Positions 22,195 through 32,521 of a DNA stretch of 64,000 bases are shown here, piece by piece; the first letter of the stretch is position 1; each line of letters begins with the position of its first letter. The stretch is from NCBI RefSeq assembly GCF_002022665.1, contig NZ_CP019788.1:1385501-1449500 (forward strand), given 5' to 3'. A model generated the notes under the pieces. It made no database searches. It saw nothing but the letters and a program-made list of their open reading frames with translations, and was not told the DNA's origin. Both the position numbers and the translations under genes were made by a program. Origin of the DNA: Bartonella sp. JB63. Lineage in GTDB: Bacteria; Pseudomonadota; Alphaproteobacteria; Rhizobiales; Rhizobiaceae.

Positions 22195-25100
22195 TGAAAA
22201 AAATATGGTATTTAAGGTTTTTTTTATTTGGATTTTCTTTTTTTATGATGAGCTCTTTTATATTTGCTCAGAGAGGAAATTCATTAGCTAAAGAGGAAAT
22301 AGGTGATAGTGGTTCATGGCTTGTCTCTTTTATTGAGCGTAAACTTTCAACACCTAATCGACAAATTCGTTTACATAATATCAAAGGAGCATTATCTTCA
22401 CAAGCGTCGATTGATACGATTACTGTGAGTGATAATAAAGGTATTTGGCTTAAAATTAAAAATACTAAGGTAGATTGGAATCGTTTAGCGTTACTGCGAG
22501 GACATGTTGAGATTAATCAACTATCAGCAGAAAAAATTATATTTTTACGCAAACCACAGAGTTCTTCCTCAATTTCTTTTTTTGCAGCTGATCAGTTTTC
22601 CATACCCAAATTGCCTATAGCAATTTTTGTCAATACACTGATGGTTGATTGTGTAACCTTTGAAAAAGATATTTTTGGCCTTGCTTCTGATGTATCATTA
22701 AAAGGACATTTAACCTTAGATAGTGATGAGTTTGATTCCAATATAGAGGTTCAACGTTTAGATGAATCAGGTTATTTTTCTATCTTGACAAGAATATCGA
22801 ATAACAGTCGTACAGCTAAAATTGATATTATTGCTGATGAGCCACAAAATGGTATTATGGCTAATATTCTTGAGCTTGAAAAGCGTCCTGCATTAAACCT
22901 CACTGTTAAAGGTAATGGAACTTTTGATGATTTGGTTGTTATGCTTCATTTAGAAGCTAATCAGCAGCCTATTTTAGAGGGTAATTTTATTCTTACAGGT
23001 GTTTCAGAAGGCCATAGTCTTTTAACTAATTTAGGGGGAAAAATTGGTCTTTTAATGCCTGCTCAATATCGTAGTCTATTTGAATCTAATGTTGCATTAA
23101 AAGCAAAAACAACGATGACAAATGAAGGTGCGATGCAGCTTAATCATATGACTATTCAAGGAGATGCAATTGATGTTGTGGCTAATGCTGAGATAACGAA
23201 TGATGGATTTTTACGACGTCTTTTTGTTGATGGCAAAATAGCTTTTGATAAAGGAAAATCATCTACTCGCTTACCACGAGAGACAAAAATACATTTGAAT
23301 AATCTTGCTTTAACAATTGATTATGGCCGTAAAGGACAAAAAACCTGGAAAGGTCGGCTTGCTATACATAATTTGAACAATGACAATGTTCATATTCGTG
23401 ATGCAGTTTTTGATATGGGGGGTATGAGTGAAAATCTTGATAATTTAGTTTCTCGTCATGTAGGTATTCAGATTAATGGTACTCTTCAAGGAATTAAAAG
23501 TATTAAGGATGGTTTTGCAGAAAATCTAAATCAACCAGTTCATATACATTTTGATACGGATATTCTCTCTGGAAAGCCAATGTTAATTCATGATTTTAGT
23601 ATTACAGCTCAGGATTTTTCTATTTGGTTAAAAGGGCAAATGGATCGTTTCATTTTTAAAGGTGATCTTGGTATACAAGCACAGACATTAGCACCTTTGG
23701 GTTTATTGAATGGAAAGTCATTTTCTGGCAGTGCAGATATTAAAGCGAGAGGAAGTTTTAATTTAATTGAAGGGGCTTTTGATCTTAAACTATTAAGCAC
23801 TACCAACAATGCTAAAATAGGAAGGGAAGCAGTTGATCATTTTTTAAAAGGAAAACTTCTTCTTTCAGGTGATATTGCGTGGAATACAATGGGTTTAATT
23901 ATACACGATTTCCATTTAAAAAATCAGTTTGCCGATATAAAAGCTGATGGCCATTTTTCCAGAGAAAGTGCTGAAATAGATTTTTCTGCTCAAATATCTA
24001 AACTAGCTCTTTTAGATCCAAGAATGGATGGTACTCTTACGATTAAAGGGGCTGCTAGAGGACATAATAGTCTTATAACAATCAGTACAAATGCTCATAT
24101 TGCGGAAGCCTTTTTGGTTGGTAAGAAGCTTCAAAATACAATATTAAATGTGAATGCTCTTATGGATAATACATCACCAGTTGCCTCCTATTTAACAGGT
24201 TTTATAGAAGGAAAGGGAACTTTTGCTGAGAAACCATTGCAGCTATCTGCTGCTTTTGATAACACCAACCATATTTGGAAGTTTCAAGGTATTAATATTA
24301 AAGGAGGTAATGGAAGTATAACCGGTAATATTGCTCAAACATTTGAACGTTTTTTAAAAGGAAACTTGCATATTGATGCGAACGATATTTCAACACTTTC
24401 TGCACTATTTTTGCAAAAAGGGAATGGAAAAGTGAAGGGAGATTTTATCTTTGATGAAATAAATAACCAACAAATAGCAAATTTAAAAGCGAATGTTGAC
24501 CATTTGATACTTGCAAAAAATGAAATAAAAAAATTAGCAATACAAGCTGATATATTCGATCCTTTTGGCGCAATACAATTTAAAGGTTCTTTTAATGCAG
24601 AACATATCCGAACGCCATTAATGATAATAAATCGTTTGAATGCTCAGGCTATAAATAACAATGGACAAACAGTTTTTAATGTTCAGGCGTCATTCCATAA
24701 TAATACGAATGCAAAGTTTTCTGGGCGCGTTATTGCGGAAAGGTTATCCACAGGTGTGAAACAAAAAGTGCAGCTTGAAACTATAGATGTAAAACAAGCC
24801 AATTTTCATGCAGCATTACTTAAACCAGCAACCATCATCTTTGATAAAAATGAAATAACAATAAGCAAGTTAGGAATTTCTATCAATGAAGGTGAAATTG
24901 CTCTTGCAGGCAATATTCAAGATACTCTTAATTTGCATCTTACAATGAGTGCTGTTCCTGCTAATTTAGCTAATTTTTGGAAATCAGATCTTGGTGCTAT
25001 CGGGACTTTGACAGGAGATATTATGATTTGTGGGAGTTTAATAAAGCCTGAGATAATCTACGATGTAAAGGGCCAAGATTTGACGATTGCTTCTTTTCAA

Positions 25101-26840
25101 GAAAAGAAAATAATGCCTTTTGCTTTTTCTGCCAAAGGAAAAACAGTCGATCAGGCTCTTCTTTTATATGCAGAATTAAGTGGAGACGGATTGCAAGCGC
25201 AAGCAGAAGGAAAAGTTCCTTTAGATAAGAGCGATTTTGATTTGCATGTTAATTTAAAAAATTTCCCTGTCCGTTTGATCAATGGTTTTATTAAGGGGCA
25301 ACCTCTTGGAGGAGAAGTAGTCGGTAAAGTTGATATTGGTGGGGATTGGAAGAGTTTGTCTACCCATTTTGAGCTTTATAGTCAAAATTTGACAGTAATG
25401 ACTCATAAAGGACTAGAGTCAATTAATATGAATATCCTTGGTTCTTATAAAAAATCGACATTTCATATTGAGCATATGATAGCATTCGGTGCAAAGGAAT
25501 TGGATCTTTCTGTTAATGGACAGATTTCTCTAAATGATTCGAGAGCTGAATTGAATGTTAAAGGCACGATGCCTCTTACTTTTATGAATCAATTTATAGC
25601 TGAGCGTGGTGCAAATGTAACGGGAACGTTAAAAATAGATAGCACTCTCAGTGGTGCATTGTCTAAACCACAGTTGGGAGGCCATTTTTCTGTATCTAAT
25701 GGCCATTTTTTAGATACGCAAACAAATTTAGAATTGAATAATATAAGGCTTGAAGCCAAACTGAATGGCGATCATATGATTTTAGAGCATGCTTATGCTT
25801 CTTCATTTTATGGAGGATCTCTTTCTGCATCAGGTCGCATCTTTAATGATTTACAGACAGATTTAGTTATTTATCTCGATCATGCCCATTATAATGATGG
25901 GTCTATGATTTTTGCAACATTAACAGGCAAAATGGCAGTAACTGGTTATTTTTTACGTGATCTTGTTATTGGTGGTGATATCATAGTTGAAAAAGCAGAG
26001 CTTCTTATTCCTGATAATTTTCAAAATGCTGCATTTCTGGATTTTAAACATAAGAATTTAATCGTGCCGATTCAAAAAACACTTGAACGAGCTAATGTTA
26101 AAAATTACAATCATAACCAAAATGCTTCTGAAAAATCTTCTTCTGTTGTGCAGTTGGATATAAAAATTAATGCACACAACAAATTTTTTGTCCGTGGTCG
26201 AGGGGTAGATGCTGAATTAGGAGGAAGCATTAATTTAAAAGGTCCTTTGCATGGTGTGCATCCGGTTGGTGAACTGCAAATGATTCGCGGAAGGTTTGAT
26301 ATCCTTTCACGACGTCTTAATTTCGATAAAGGACAAGCAAGCTTTAACGGTAATCTTAATCCTACTGTTTATTTTATTACCAACAGTAATAATGGCGATA
26401 TTCGTGTTAATATGATAATAAGCGGAACAATTAATAATCTTGATATTCAGTTTTCTTCACAACCTGTTTTGCCACAGGATGAAATATTAGCGCGTTTGAT
26501 TTTTAATCGCTCTCTTAACGAATTGTCGCCATTTCAGATTATTCAGCTTACAGCAGCGGCAGCTGAGCTTTTTAGTACTTCTAATACATCTTTATTAAAC
26601 ACTTTACGCACCCGTATTGGTCTCGATGATCTTGATGTTGTTGTTGATAAAAAAGGTAATACAGGTTTACGTGTTGGACGCTATATCCATGATGATATTT
26701 ACTTGGGTTTTGAAGCAGGATCCAATGGAACAACAAAAGGAACAATTAATTTGGATGTTTCACGCCATCTTAAAGCTAAAGGGGCTATAGGAGGTGAAGA
26801 AAATACGAGTTTTGGCTTGTTCTATGAAAAAGATTATTAA
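22194..26840 (+). CDS. tamB: TamB, inner-membrane-anchored translocation/assembly module protein
   Basis: This very long protein (1548 residues) has an N-terminal signal anchor (FFLFGFSFFMMSSFIFA), a long region rich in beta-strand repeats expected to form the periplasm-spanning lipid-binding groove, and the C-terminal TamB (DUF490) domain, with segments such as GRFDILSRRLNFDKGQASF and the closing FGLFYEKDY. With TamA it forms the TAM complex joining the two membranes. The one-base overlap with tamA and the shared strand show an operon. Length is in the usual range for alphaproteobacteria and no frame break was seen. Confidence 0.95.
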   Translation: MKKIWYLRFFLFGFSFFMMSSFIFAQRGNSLAKEEIGDSGSWLVSFIERKLSTPNRQIRLHNIKGALSSQASIDTITVSDNKGIWLKIKNTKVDWNRLALLRGHVEINQLSAEKIIFLRKPQSSSSISFFAADQFSIPKLPIAIFVNTLMVDCVTFEKDIFGLASDVSLKGHLTLDSDEFDSNIEVQRLDESGYFSILTRISNNSRTAKIDIIADEPQNGIMANILELEKRPALNLTVKGNGTFDDLVVMLHLEANQQPILEGNFILTGVSEGHSLLTNLGGKIGLLMPAQYRSLFESNVALKAKTTMTNEGAMQLNHMTIQGDAIDVVANAEITNDGFLRRLFVDGKIAFDKGKSSTRLPRETKIHLNNLALTIDYGRKGQKTWKGRLAIHNLNNDNVHIRDAVFDMGGMSENLDNLVSRHVGIQINGTLQGIKSIKDGFAENLNQPVHIHFDTDILSGKPMLIHDFSITAQDFSIWLKGQMDRFIFKGDLGIQAQTLAPLGLLNGKSFSGSADIKARGSFNLIEGAFDLKLLSTTNNAKIGREAVDHFLKGKLLLSGDIAWNTMGLIIHDFHLKNQFADIKADGHFSRESAEIDFSAQISKLALLDPRMDGTLTIKGAARGHNSLITISTNAHIAEAFLVGKKLQNTILNVNALMDNTSPVASYLTGFIEGKGTFAEKPLQLSAAFDNTNHIWKFQGINIKGGNGSITGNIAQTFERFLKGNLHIDANDISTLSALFLQKGNGKVKGDFIFDEINNQQIANLKANVDHLILAKNEIKKLAIQADIFDPFGAIQFKGSFNAEHIRTPLMIINRLNAQAINNNGQTVFNVQASFHNNTNAKFSGRVIAERLSTGVKQKVQLETIDVKQANFHAALLKPATIIFDKNEITISKLGISINEGEIALAGNIQDTLNLHLTMSAVPANLANFWKSDLGAIGTLTGDIMICGSLIKPEIIYDVKGQDLTIASFQEKKIMPFAFSAKGKTVDQALLLYAELSGDGLQAQAEGKVPLDKSDFDLHVNLKNFPVRLINGFIKGQPLGGEVVGKVDIGGDWKSLSTHFELYSQNLTVMTHKGLESINMNILGSYKKSTFHIEHMIAFGAKELDLSVNGQISLNDSRAELNVKGTMPLTFMNQFIAERGANVTGTLKIDSTLSGALSKPQLGGHFSVSNGHFLDTQTNLELNNIRLEAKLNGDHMILEHAYASSFYGGSLSASGRIFNDLQTDLVIYLDHAHYNDGSMIFATLTGKMAVTGYFLRDLVIGGDIIVEKAELLIPDNFQNAAFLDFKHKNLIVPIQKTLERANVKNYNHNQNASEKSSSVVQLDIKINAHNKFFVRGRGVDAELGGSINLKGPLHGVHPVGELQMIRGRFDILSRRLNFDKGQASFNGNLNPTVYFITNSNNGDIRVNMIISGTINNLDIQFSSQPVLPQDEILARLIFNRSLNELSPFQIIQLTAAAAELFSTSNTSLLNTLRTRIGLDDLDVVVDKKGNTGLRVGRYIHDDIYLGFEAGSNGTTKGTINLDVSRHLKAKGAIGGEENTSFGLFYEKDY

Positions 26841-26876
26841 CTGAAAAATTTAGTGAAAAACTAGTGCTAAAGTCTA

Positions 26877-28646
26877 TTATTTAAAATTCTGTTCTTTAAA
26901 TTGAATGTGATGGAGTTTTTTATAAACGCCTTCTTCTTTTGCGAGTAATTCCTGTTGGGTTCCTTGTTCAACGAGATGACCATTTTGCATCACAACAATT
27001 TTATGAGCACGTGCAATCGTTGAAAGGCGATGAGCAATAACAATAGTTGTACGTCCCTCTGTAAGGTGATCAAGAGCTTCATTGATTTGTGCTTCAGTAT
27101 GTGAATCTAATGCACTTGTTGCTTCATCAAGAAGCAAGATTTCACTATCATGAAGCATTGCTCGGGCGATGGCAATACGTTGTTTTTGTCCACCTGATAA
27201 ATTATTGCCATTATCACTGACTTGTGTATCATAACCGTTTGGCAAATCTATAATAAAGTTATGAGCATTCGCTGCTTTTGCTGCTTTAATAATATCGCTA
27301 TCATTTGCTCCTTCTTTTCCAAGTCCGATATTATATTTAACGCTTCCTTGAAATAGAAAAGTATCCTGTCCTACGTAGGCCATCAAATTCCTAAGGGAAC
27401 GAAATGTGATATAGCGAATATCTTGATCATTAATCAATATACGTCCTTGAGTAGGGTCATAAAGGCGCATAAGAAGGCTAATAAAGGTCGATTTTCCTGA
27501 ACCCGATGGTCCTACTAATGCTGTCATTTTTCCTGCTTCAATTTCTAGATTGATATCGTTTAACACCATCTTATCATCAGTATAAGCAAATGAAACATGT
27601 TCAAAGCGGATGGAATTTTGCATTTTATTAAGATCTTTAGCTTCTTTATGTTCCGTAACTGTAAGAGGATGATCAAGTATTTCGAACATCGTGCGGATGC
27701 TAACCAGACCAGATTCAATTTTAACACACACATTTGCCAATCTTTTGGCTGGTTCATAGGCTAGAAGTAAAGCAACAATAAAGGACATTAATTCACCTTG
27801 AACACCTGTACGTTGGTTTGCAAGATAACCGGAAAAACAAATAATGCCTGCAATAGCAATACCAGCAAGTGTTTCCATAATTGGATTGGTAGCAGCTTCA
27901 AGCATTGCAATACTGTTTGCTTGTCGTTCAACGTTATAAATAGCTTTGTTCATGCGTTTTTGCATTAATTTTTCGAGTGAGAAAGCTTTTATTACGTGAA
28001 TACCAATAGCTGTTTCTTGCACGATTTTGATAATTTCCCCGAGTGAAAGAAGTTCTTTTTCCATGAGGCTGCGAACCCGTTTTAAGGCTATTCGAATTCC
28101 TAAAAATGCTAATGGACCTATTATTAAGGTAATGGCAATTAATGTGAAATTTTGAATAAACATAACAAACAAAAGACCAACAACAGAAAGTAAATCACGC
28201 ACAAATGTTGTGATAATTATATCAATAATATTGCGTGCTGCTGTTGCGCTGTGAGTTACACGTACAAGAAGATCAGATGAGGTGTTATTTTGATAAAAAG
28301 AAATGCCTTGTTTCATGAGGCGTGCATAAATTTTTCTTTGCTGTTCAGCGATGATACTGTTGCCTGCTTTGTTTAGAAAGTAAGTTTGAGCAAAAGTTGC
28401 AATTCCCTTGAGAATGAAAATAAAAGCAATAACACTAGAAATAAAAACAATCATATTAAAATTTTGTCCATCAATAATATGATTGACAACATCGCGTATG
28501 ATCCATGCACTGATTACAGTGGTAAAGGAAATAATGATCATTGAAATAATGGCTAAACTGTACAAGTGCACATGTTTATGAAAATTGTCTTTTAGAAGCC
28601 GAAAGATGAGATGTTTATCAGAAGAGGATATTTGTATTTTGGCCAT
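26877..28646 (-). CDS. MsbA-like ABC exporter (fused membrane and ATPase domains)
   Basis: The 589-residue half-transporter has about six membrane segments in the first 320 residues, then an ABC ATPase with Walker A GPSGSGKST, signature LSGGQKQRIAIARA, Walker B ILLLDEATSALD and the switch His in IVIAHRLSTIARA. This arrangement is that of homodimeric exporters such as MsbA, which flips lipid A-core across the inner membrane. MsbA is a reasonable guess for a Gram-negative with a modified lipid A, but other lipid or drug exporters look the same at this level. It is a single gene converging on tamB. Confidence 0.88.
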   Translation of the reverse strand: MAKIQISSSDKHLIFRLLKDNFHKHVHLYSLAIISMIIISFTTVISAWIIRDVVNHIIDGQNFNMIVFISSVIAFIFILKGIATFAQTYFLNKAGNSIIAEQQRKIYARLMKQGISFYQNNTSSDLLVRVTHSATAARNIIDIIITTFVRDLLSVVGLLFVMFIQNFTLIAITLIIGPLAFLGIRIALKRVRSLMEKELLSLGEIIKIVQETAIGIHVIKAFSLEKLMQKRMNKAIYNVERQANSIAMLEAATNPIMETLAGIAIAGIICFSGYLANQRTGVQGELMSFIVALLLAYEPAKRLANVCVKIESGLVSIRTMFEILDHPLTVTEHKEAKDLNKMQNSIRFEHVSFAYTDDKMVLNDINLEIEAGKMTALVGPSGSGKSTFISLLMRLYDPTQGRILINDQDIRYITFRSLRNLMAYVGQDTFLFQGSVKYNIGLGKEGANDSDIIKAAKAANAHNFIIDLPNGYDTQVSDNGNNLSGGQKQRIAIARAMLHDSEILLLDEATSALDSHTEAQINEALDHLTEGRTTIVIAHRLSTIARAHKIVVMQNGHLVEQGTQQELLAKEEGVYKKLHHIQFKEQNFK

Positions 28647-28836
28647 ACAGCACTTCTATCATTTTTTTATGTAATATCAAAGAATTCTTTATAGAAGAAT
28701 TTTTAGGGCTTCTGGATAAATAACACCCTTATTAATTTTTTTTATTAAAAAGCAAAATACAACATCCTTCACGCTGAAAATATTACATTTCATGCACTTT
28801 AAATAAACTTTGTATGATCGAAATTATTATTAAAAA

Positions 28837-29373
28837 TTATTTAGGTGCTATTACCATCATAATTTGGCGACCTTCAAGTTTTGGTTCAGACTCGATTTTG
28901 GCAATTTCACTTGTATTTTCTTTAACCCGCTGAAGAAGCTTTATTCCAAGATCTTGGTGAGTCATTTCACGACCACGAAAACGCAAAGTAATTTTCACTT
29001 TATCGCCATTGTCAATAAAACGGCGTATAGCTCTCAGTTTGACTTCATAATCATGAATATCAACATTTGGCCGCATTTTAATTTCTTTGATTTCGATAAC
29101 TTTTTGCTTTTTACGTGTTTCAGCTGCCTTTTTTTGATTTTGGTATTTTAATTTTCCCAAATCAACAATTTTACACACAGGTGGCTCTGCATTTGGAACA
29201 ATCTCAACTAAATCAAGGCCAGCATCTGCTGCCATAGCTAGCGCTTCTTGTGTTGTAACTATCCCTTTATTTTGTCCCTCATCATTGATTAATTGAACAC
29301 GAGGAACTCGAATATCTTGATTTGAACGCAACCCATCTTTTGAGGTAGAAGTTATTTTAAATGGTCGGCGAAT
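28837..29373 (-). CDS. infC: Translation initiation factor IF-3 (ATT start codon)
   Basis: IF-3 binds the 30S subunit, prevents premature joining of 50S and checks the start codon. The N-domain ([13 protein letters not shown]) and C-domain ([30 protein letters not shown]) are complete. A conventional start (TTG at 29331) would give 164 residues, but extending upstream gives an in-frame ATT at 29373 with AAGGAG eight bases before it, and the added residues [13 protein letters not shown] match the RRPF start of rhizobial IF-3. The true product therefore has about 178 residues. An AUU start on infC is known in E. coli, where it lets IF-3 repress its own translation. The gene is not beside rpmI-rplT, which lie at 63.6 kb. 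Confidence 0.93.
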   Translation of the reverse strand: MRRPFKITSTSKDGLRSNQDIRVPRVQLINDEGQNKGIVTTQEALAMAADAGLDLVEIVPNAEPPVCKIVDLGKLKYQNQKKAAETRKKQKVIEIKEIKMRPNVDIHDYEVKLRAIRRFIDNGDKVKITLRFRGREMTHQDLGIKLLQRVKENTSEIAKIESEPKLEGRQIMMVIAPK

Positions 29374-29381
29374 GGTCTATG

Positions 29382-29387
29382 CTCCTT
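29382..29387 (-). promoter_or_regulatory. Shine-Dalgarno that fixes the ATT start of infC
   Basis: The minus strand reads AAGGAG here, eight bases before the ATT at 29373-29371. No comparable ribosome binding site precedes the TTG at 29331, so this site argues for the non-canonical start. Confidence 0.75.
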
Positions 29388-29552
29388 AATTTCAATTAAT
29401 CGTAGCGCAGCAGTATACAATATATAGAGAGAAAAACAACTAGAATTCGTGTTTTTTCATTATCATTATAAAGATTATTTGTTATATTATTATGAAATGC
29501 AGTGATTTTCTTTTTATAATTTTTATAACAAAGAATATTATCTGGAGAAAGG

Positions 29553-30338
29553 GTGATAATGGATCAAAATATTCCTTGCCAGTTTTTTTCATTTGAAGAT
29601 ACGATTCTTGCTGTCCGTTATCACAAAGGCAATCGTTCTCCTGGTCTAATTTGGTTTTCTGGTTATCGGTCTGATATGTTAGGGAGCAAGGCGACGAGAA
29701 TTAATAGTTTTGCTCAAAAAAATGATTTTTCCTGTTTGCGTTTTGATTATTCTGGTCATGGAGAGTCGAAAGGAGATTTTTTTCAGGGAACAATTTCGCG
29801 CTGGGTTAAAGAAAGTTTAGCTGTTATTGAAGCTTATTGTGAAGGCCCGCAAATTTTGATTGGTTCTTCTATGGGCGGATGGATTGCTATAAGGCTTGCT
29901 ATGATGCAAACCCAAAAAAACAAGGCGCCTGTTGGTATGATCTTAATTGCACCTGCTCCTGATTTTACGCAGACTTTGGTGGAACCTGCTTTAAGTACAG
30001 AGGAATGGAAGATGCTAGAGGAAAAAGGTTATTGTGAACGACCTTCGGCTGATGGTTTAGAACCATTACTTTTTACAAAAGCATTGATTGAAGATGGTCG
30101 AAACAATTGCGTTATGAAAGAATGCATAGATGTTGGGTGTCCAATTCATATTCTACAAGGGATGGAAGATGACAAGATACCTTATCAGCATACTTTAACT
30201 TTGCTTAATTATTTGCCTTTGCATGATGTAACATTAACGCTTGTTCGTGATGCAGATCATCGATTTTCACGTTCCCAAGATTTGGATTGTCTTGAAAAGA
30301 CATTGATGTCTTTGATTGATCAAATCAATGCTAAATAA
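29553..30338 (+). CDS. Alpha/beta hydrolase of unknown substrate
   Basis: The 261-residue protein is a cytosolic alpha/beta-hydrolase. The nucleophile elbow is GSSMGG (serine near residue 106), the oxyanion region is WFSGYRSD, and the likely acid and base are in GMEDDK and DADHRFSR near the C-terminus. LRFDYSGHGES is the typical strand-4 segment of the family. The start is either the GTG at 29553 or the ATG at 29559, both served by a GGAGAAAGG stretch. It precedes a YgjP-like gene by 34 bases on the same strand; they may be cotranscribed. The substrate cannot be told from the sequence. Confidence 0.85.
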   Translation: MIMDQNIPCQFFSFEDTILAVRYHKGNRSPGLIWFSGYRSDMLGSKATRINSFAQKNDFSCLRFDYSGHGESKGDFFQGTISRWVKESLAVIEAYCEGPQILIGSSMGGWIAIRLAMMQTQKNKAPVGMILIAPAPDFTQTLVEPALSTEEWKMLEEKGYCERPSADGLEPLLFTKALIEDGRNNCVMKECIDVGCPIHILQGMEDDKIPYQHTLTLLNYLPLHDVTLTLVRDADHRFSRSQDLDCLEKTLMSLIDQINAK

Positions 30339-30372
30339 AGGTTATGTTCATTGATGATAAGAGATATAGTAT

Positions 30373-31104
30373 ATGGCTATTTATGAACAGGACTTTATTG
30401 TTTCTAGTAATCGTATTATACCTTTGCGGGTGAAAGAACACAAAAGTGCACGTCGCCTTATATTACGTATTGATATAGGTAGACAAGAGATTTCTTTGAC
30501 AACCCCACCTGCAGTCGAGCTTCGTGTAGTTCAATTTTTCATTGAAAAGCATCGATCTTGGATTGAAAAGAATCTTGTTCATAGAGGAATTATCAGCGAA
30601 GGTTTTCATCTCAGAGAGGGTTCAAGAATCCCTATATTGGGTGATTCACATGTTATATTGCGCAAAGAAGAGCGCGGAGTAGCTGAAATTATCGCAGGTG
30701 ATGCTGAACAAGAGTCACAGATCATTATTTATAGTCGATTAGAACATCTTCCAAGACGGGTTGCTGATGTTTTGAAAAAACAAGCTAAAATTTTTATAGC
30801 ACCGTTAGTAGCTGATTATTCATATAAGGTGGGGCGCAAGGTCAAATCAATTAGCTATAAAGATACTAAAAGTCGTTGGGGATCATGCTCAACGGATGGC
30901 CGCCTTTCTTTTTCATGGCGTCTTATTATGGCACCAAAAGAAGTTGTTGAATATGTTGTTGCACATGAAGTAGCTCATCTTATCGAGATGAATCATGGAG
31001 AAAGATTTTGGGCTCTTTGTGAAAAACTTTGTCCTGAAAGAAAAACCTATCAGGCTTGGCTAAAAAAAAATGGCTATACACTTCAAAGGATTAATTTTCA
31101 TTAA
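30373..31104 (+). CDS. YgjP-like zinc metallopeptidase (M48/DUF45 family)
   Basis: This 243-residue soluble protein carries the zinc-protease motif HEVAH at about residues 198-202 followed by the third ligand in NHGERFW, and the strongly conserved segment SRWGSCSTDGRLSFSWRLI. This is the YgjP/DUF45 family (often annotated M48 or SprT-like metallohydrolase). Its natural substrate is not known; related domains act in DNA-protein crosslink repair or restriction systems, but nothing here supports a specific role. It follows the hydrolase gene closely and lies 189 bases before dapE. Confidence 0.85.
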   Translation: MAIYEQDFIVSSNRIIPLRVKEHKSARRLILRIDIGRQEISLTTPPAVELRVVQFFIEKHRSWIEKNLVHRGIISEGFHLREGSRIPILGDSHVILRKEERGVAEIIAGDAEQESQIIIYSRLEHLPRRVADVLKKQAKIFIAPLVADYSYKVGRKVKSISYKDTKSRWGSCSTDGRLSFSWRLIMAPKEVVEYVVAHEVAHLIEMNHGERFWALCEKLCPERKTYQAWLKKNGYTLQRINFH

Positions 31105-31293
31105 TGTAAAAGTACAATCTTTTCTAGGTCCGTATTGTTTTTTGTATGCTGTGTAGTATTCTGTTATATGTGCTTAGTTATGTAGGGATGGAGTAATAAA
31201 GCTTTGCTTTATTTTGGATATATTTTCACTTTATCTTTTTTATGATTAAGTTTAGCATTTTTAAAATTACTTTTTTAGATTGGAATAGCATTT

Positions 31294-32463
31294 ATGCTTG
31301 TTCTTAAAGATCCTGTTCATCTTTTACAGGCACTTATTCGTTGCCCTTCTATTACACCTCATGAAGCAGGAGTTTTATCTACTTTAGAGTATTTTTTAAA
31401 AAAAATGGGTTTTTTTGTTGAGCGTCCTGTTTTTGTTGATAAAAATACAGAAGATGTTGAAAATCTTTATGCAAAAATAGGCAAAGAAGGTCCGCATCTT
31501 ATGTTTGCTGGTCATAGTGATGTGGTTCCGCCCGGTGAACTAGAAAACTGGACTTATCCTCCTTTTGAGGGAGTAATAAACCAGGGAAAATTATATGGGC
31601 GAGGTGCTGTTGATATGAAGGGTGCGATCGCTTGTTTTATAGCAGCGCTGGCTCGGTTTTTGGAGAAACAATCACTCAAGGGAATGGTAAGCTTTTTAAT
31701 AACCGGCGATGAGGAAGGTCCTGCGATAAACGGTACAGTAAAGCTTTTAGAGTGGGCAGTACAAAAAGGTGAAAGATGGAATGCAGCCATTGTAGGTGAG
31801 CCAACAAGCGTCAATATTGTTGGTGATACGATCAAGATCGGACGGCGAGGATCTATTTCTGGTATTATTACTGTTAAAGGTTGCCAAGGTCATGTTGCTT
31901 TTCCTGAGCGAGCAGCAAATCCATTGCCTTTAGCAAGTAAGCTTATTCAAGCGTTGACACAAATTGCCTTGGATCAAGGAACAAAGGATTTTCAAGCAAG
32001 TCATTTGGAATTAACAAGCATTGATACAGGAAATTTTTCTGTCAATATTATTCCAGCACAAACAGTCATTCGCTTTAATGTACGCTACAATGATCTTTGG
32101 ACAGAGAAAACACTCATTGCTGAGCTTGAGAAGCGTCTTGCTTCTGTGCATTCTAAAAATAATCACTTACTACCATATTATCAGCTTGAATGGATACACG
32201 GTTTAGGGGGTGTTTTCTTGACCAAAAATGATAAATTGGTTGGAATTTTGTCGAATGCTATTAAAAGTGTAACAGGGAACATCCCGGAATGTTCAACTTC
32301 TGGTGGCACCTCTGATGCGCGTTTTATTAAAAATTATTGCCCAGTTGTTGAATTTGGTTTGCCAGGGCAAACTATGCATATGGTAGATGAATGTGTGACT
32401 CTTGATGCTATAGAAAACCTAACATCTATTTATGAACGTTTTATCACTGATTTTTTTGCGTAA
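31294..32463 (+). CDS. dapE: Succinyl-diaminopimelate desuccinylase
   Basis: DapE removes succinate from N-succinyl-LL-diaminopimelate in the lysine/peptidoglycan pathway, using two zinc ions. Metal-site motifs are present: [33 protein letters not shown] with the general-base Glu pair, and [11 protein letters not shown] toward the end. The 389-residue length is normal. DapD, which makes the precursor of DapE's substrate, is encoded at 54.4 kb; in many rhizobia dapD and dapE lie close together, so they have separated here. It converges on hemW. Confidence 0.95.
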   Translation: MLVLKDPVHLLQALIRCPSITPHEAGVLSTLEYFLKKMGFFVERPVFVDKNTEDVENLYAKIGKEGPHLMFAGHSDVVPPGELENWTYPPFEGVINQGKLYGRGAVDMKGAIACFIAALARFLEKQSLKGMVSFLITGDEEGPAINGTVKLLEWAVQKGERWNAAIVGEPTSVNIVGDTIKIGRRGSISGIITVKGCQGHVAFPERAANPLPLASKLIQALTQIALDQGTKDFQASHLELTSIDTGNFSVNIIPAQTVIRFNVRYNDLWTEKTLIAELEKRLASVHSKNNHLLPYYQLEWIHGLGGVFLTKNDKLVGILSNAIKSVTGNIPECSTSGGTSDARFIKNYCPVVEFGLPGQTMHMVDECVTLDAIENLTSIYERFITDFFA

Positions 32464-32521
32464 ATGGTAAATGTAGGTGGTAATTATTTTAGTGTGATGA
32501 TGGGATGAGACTTTAGAGATT

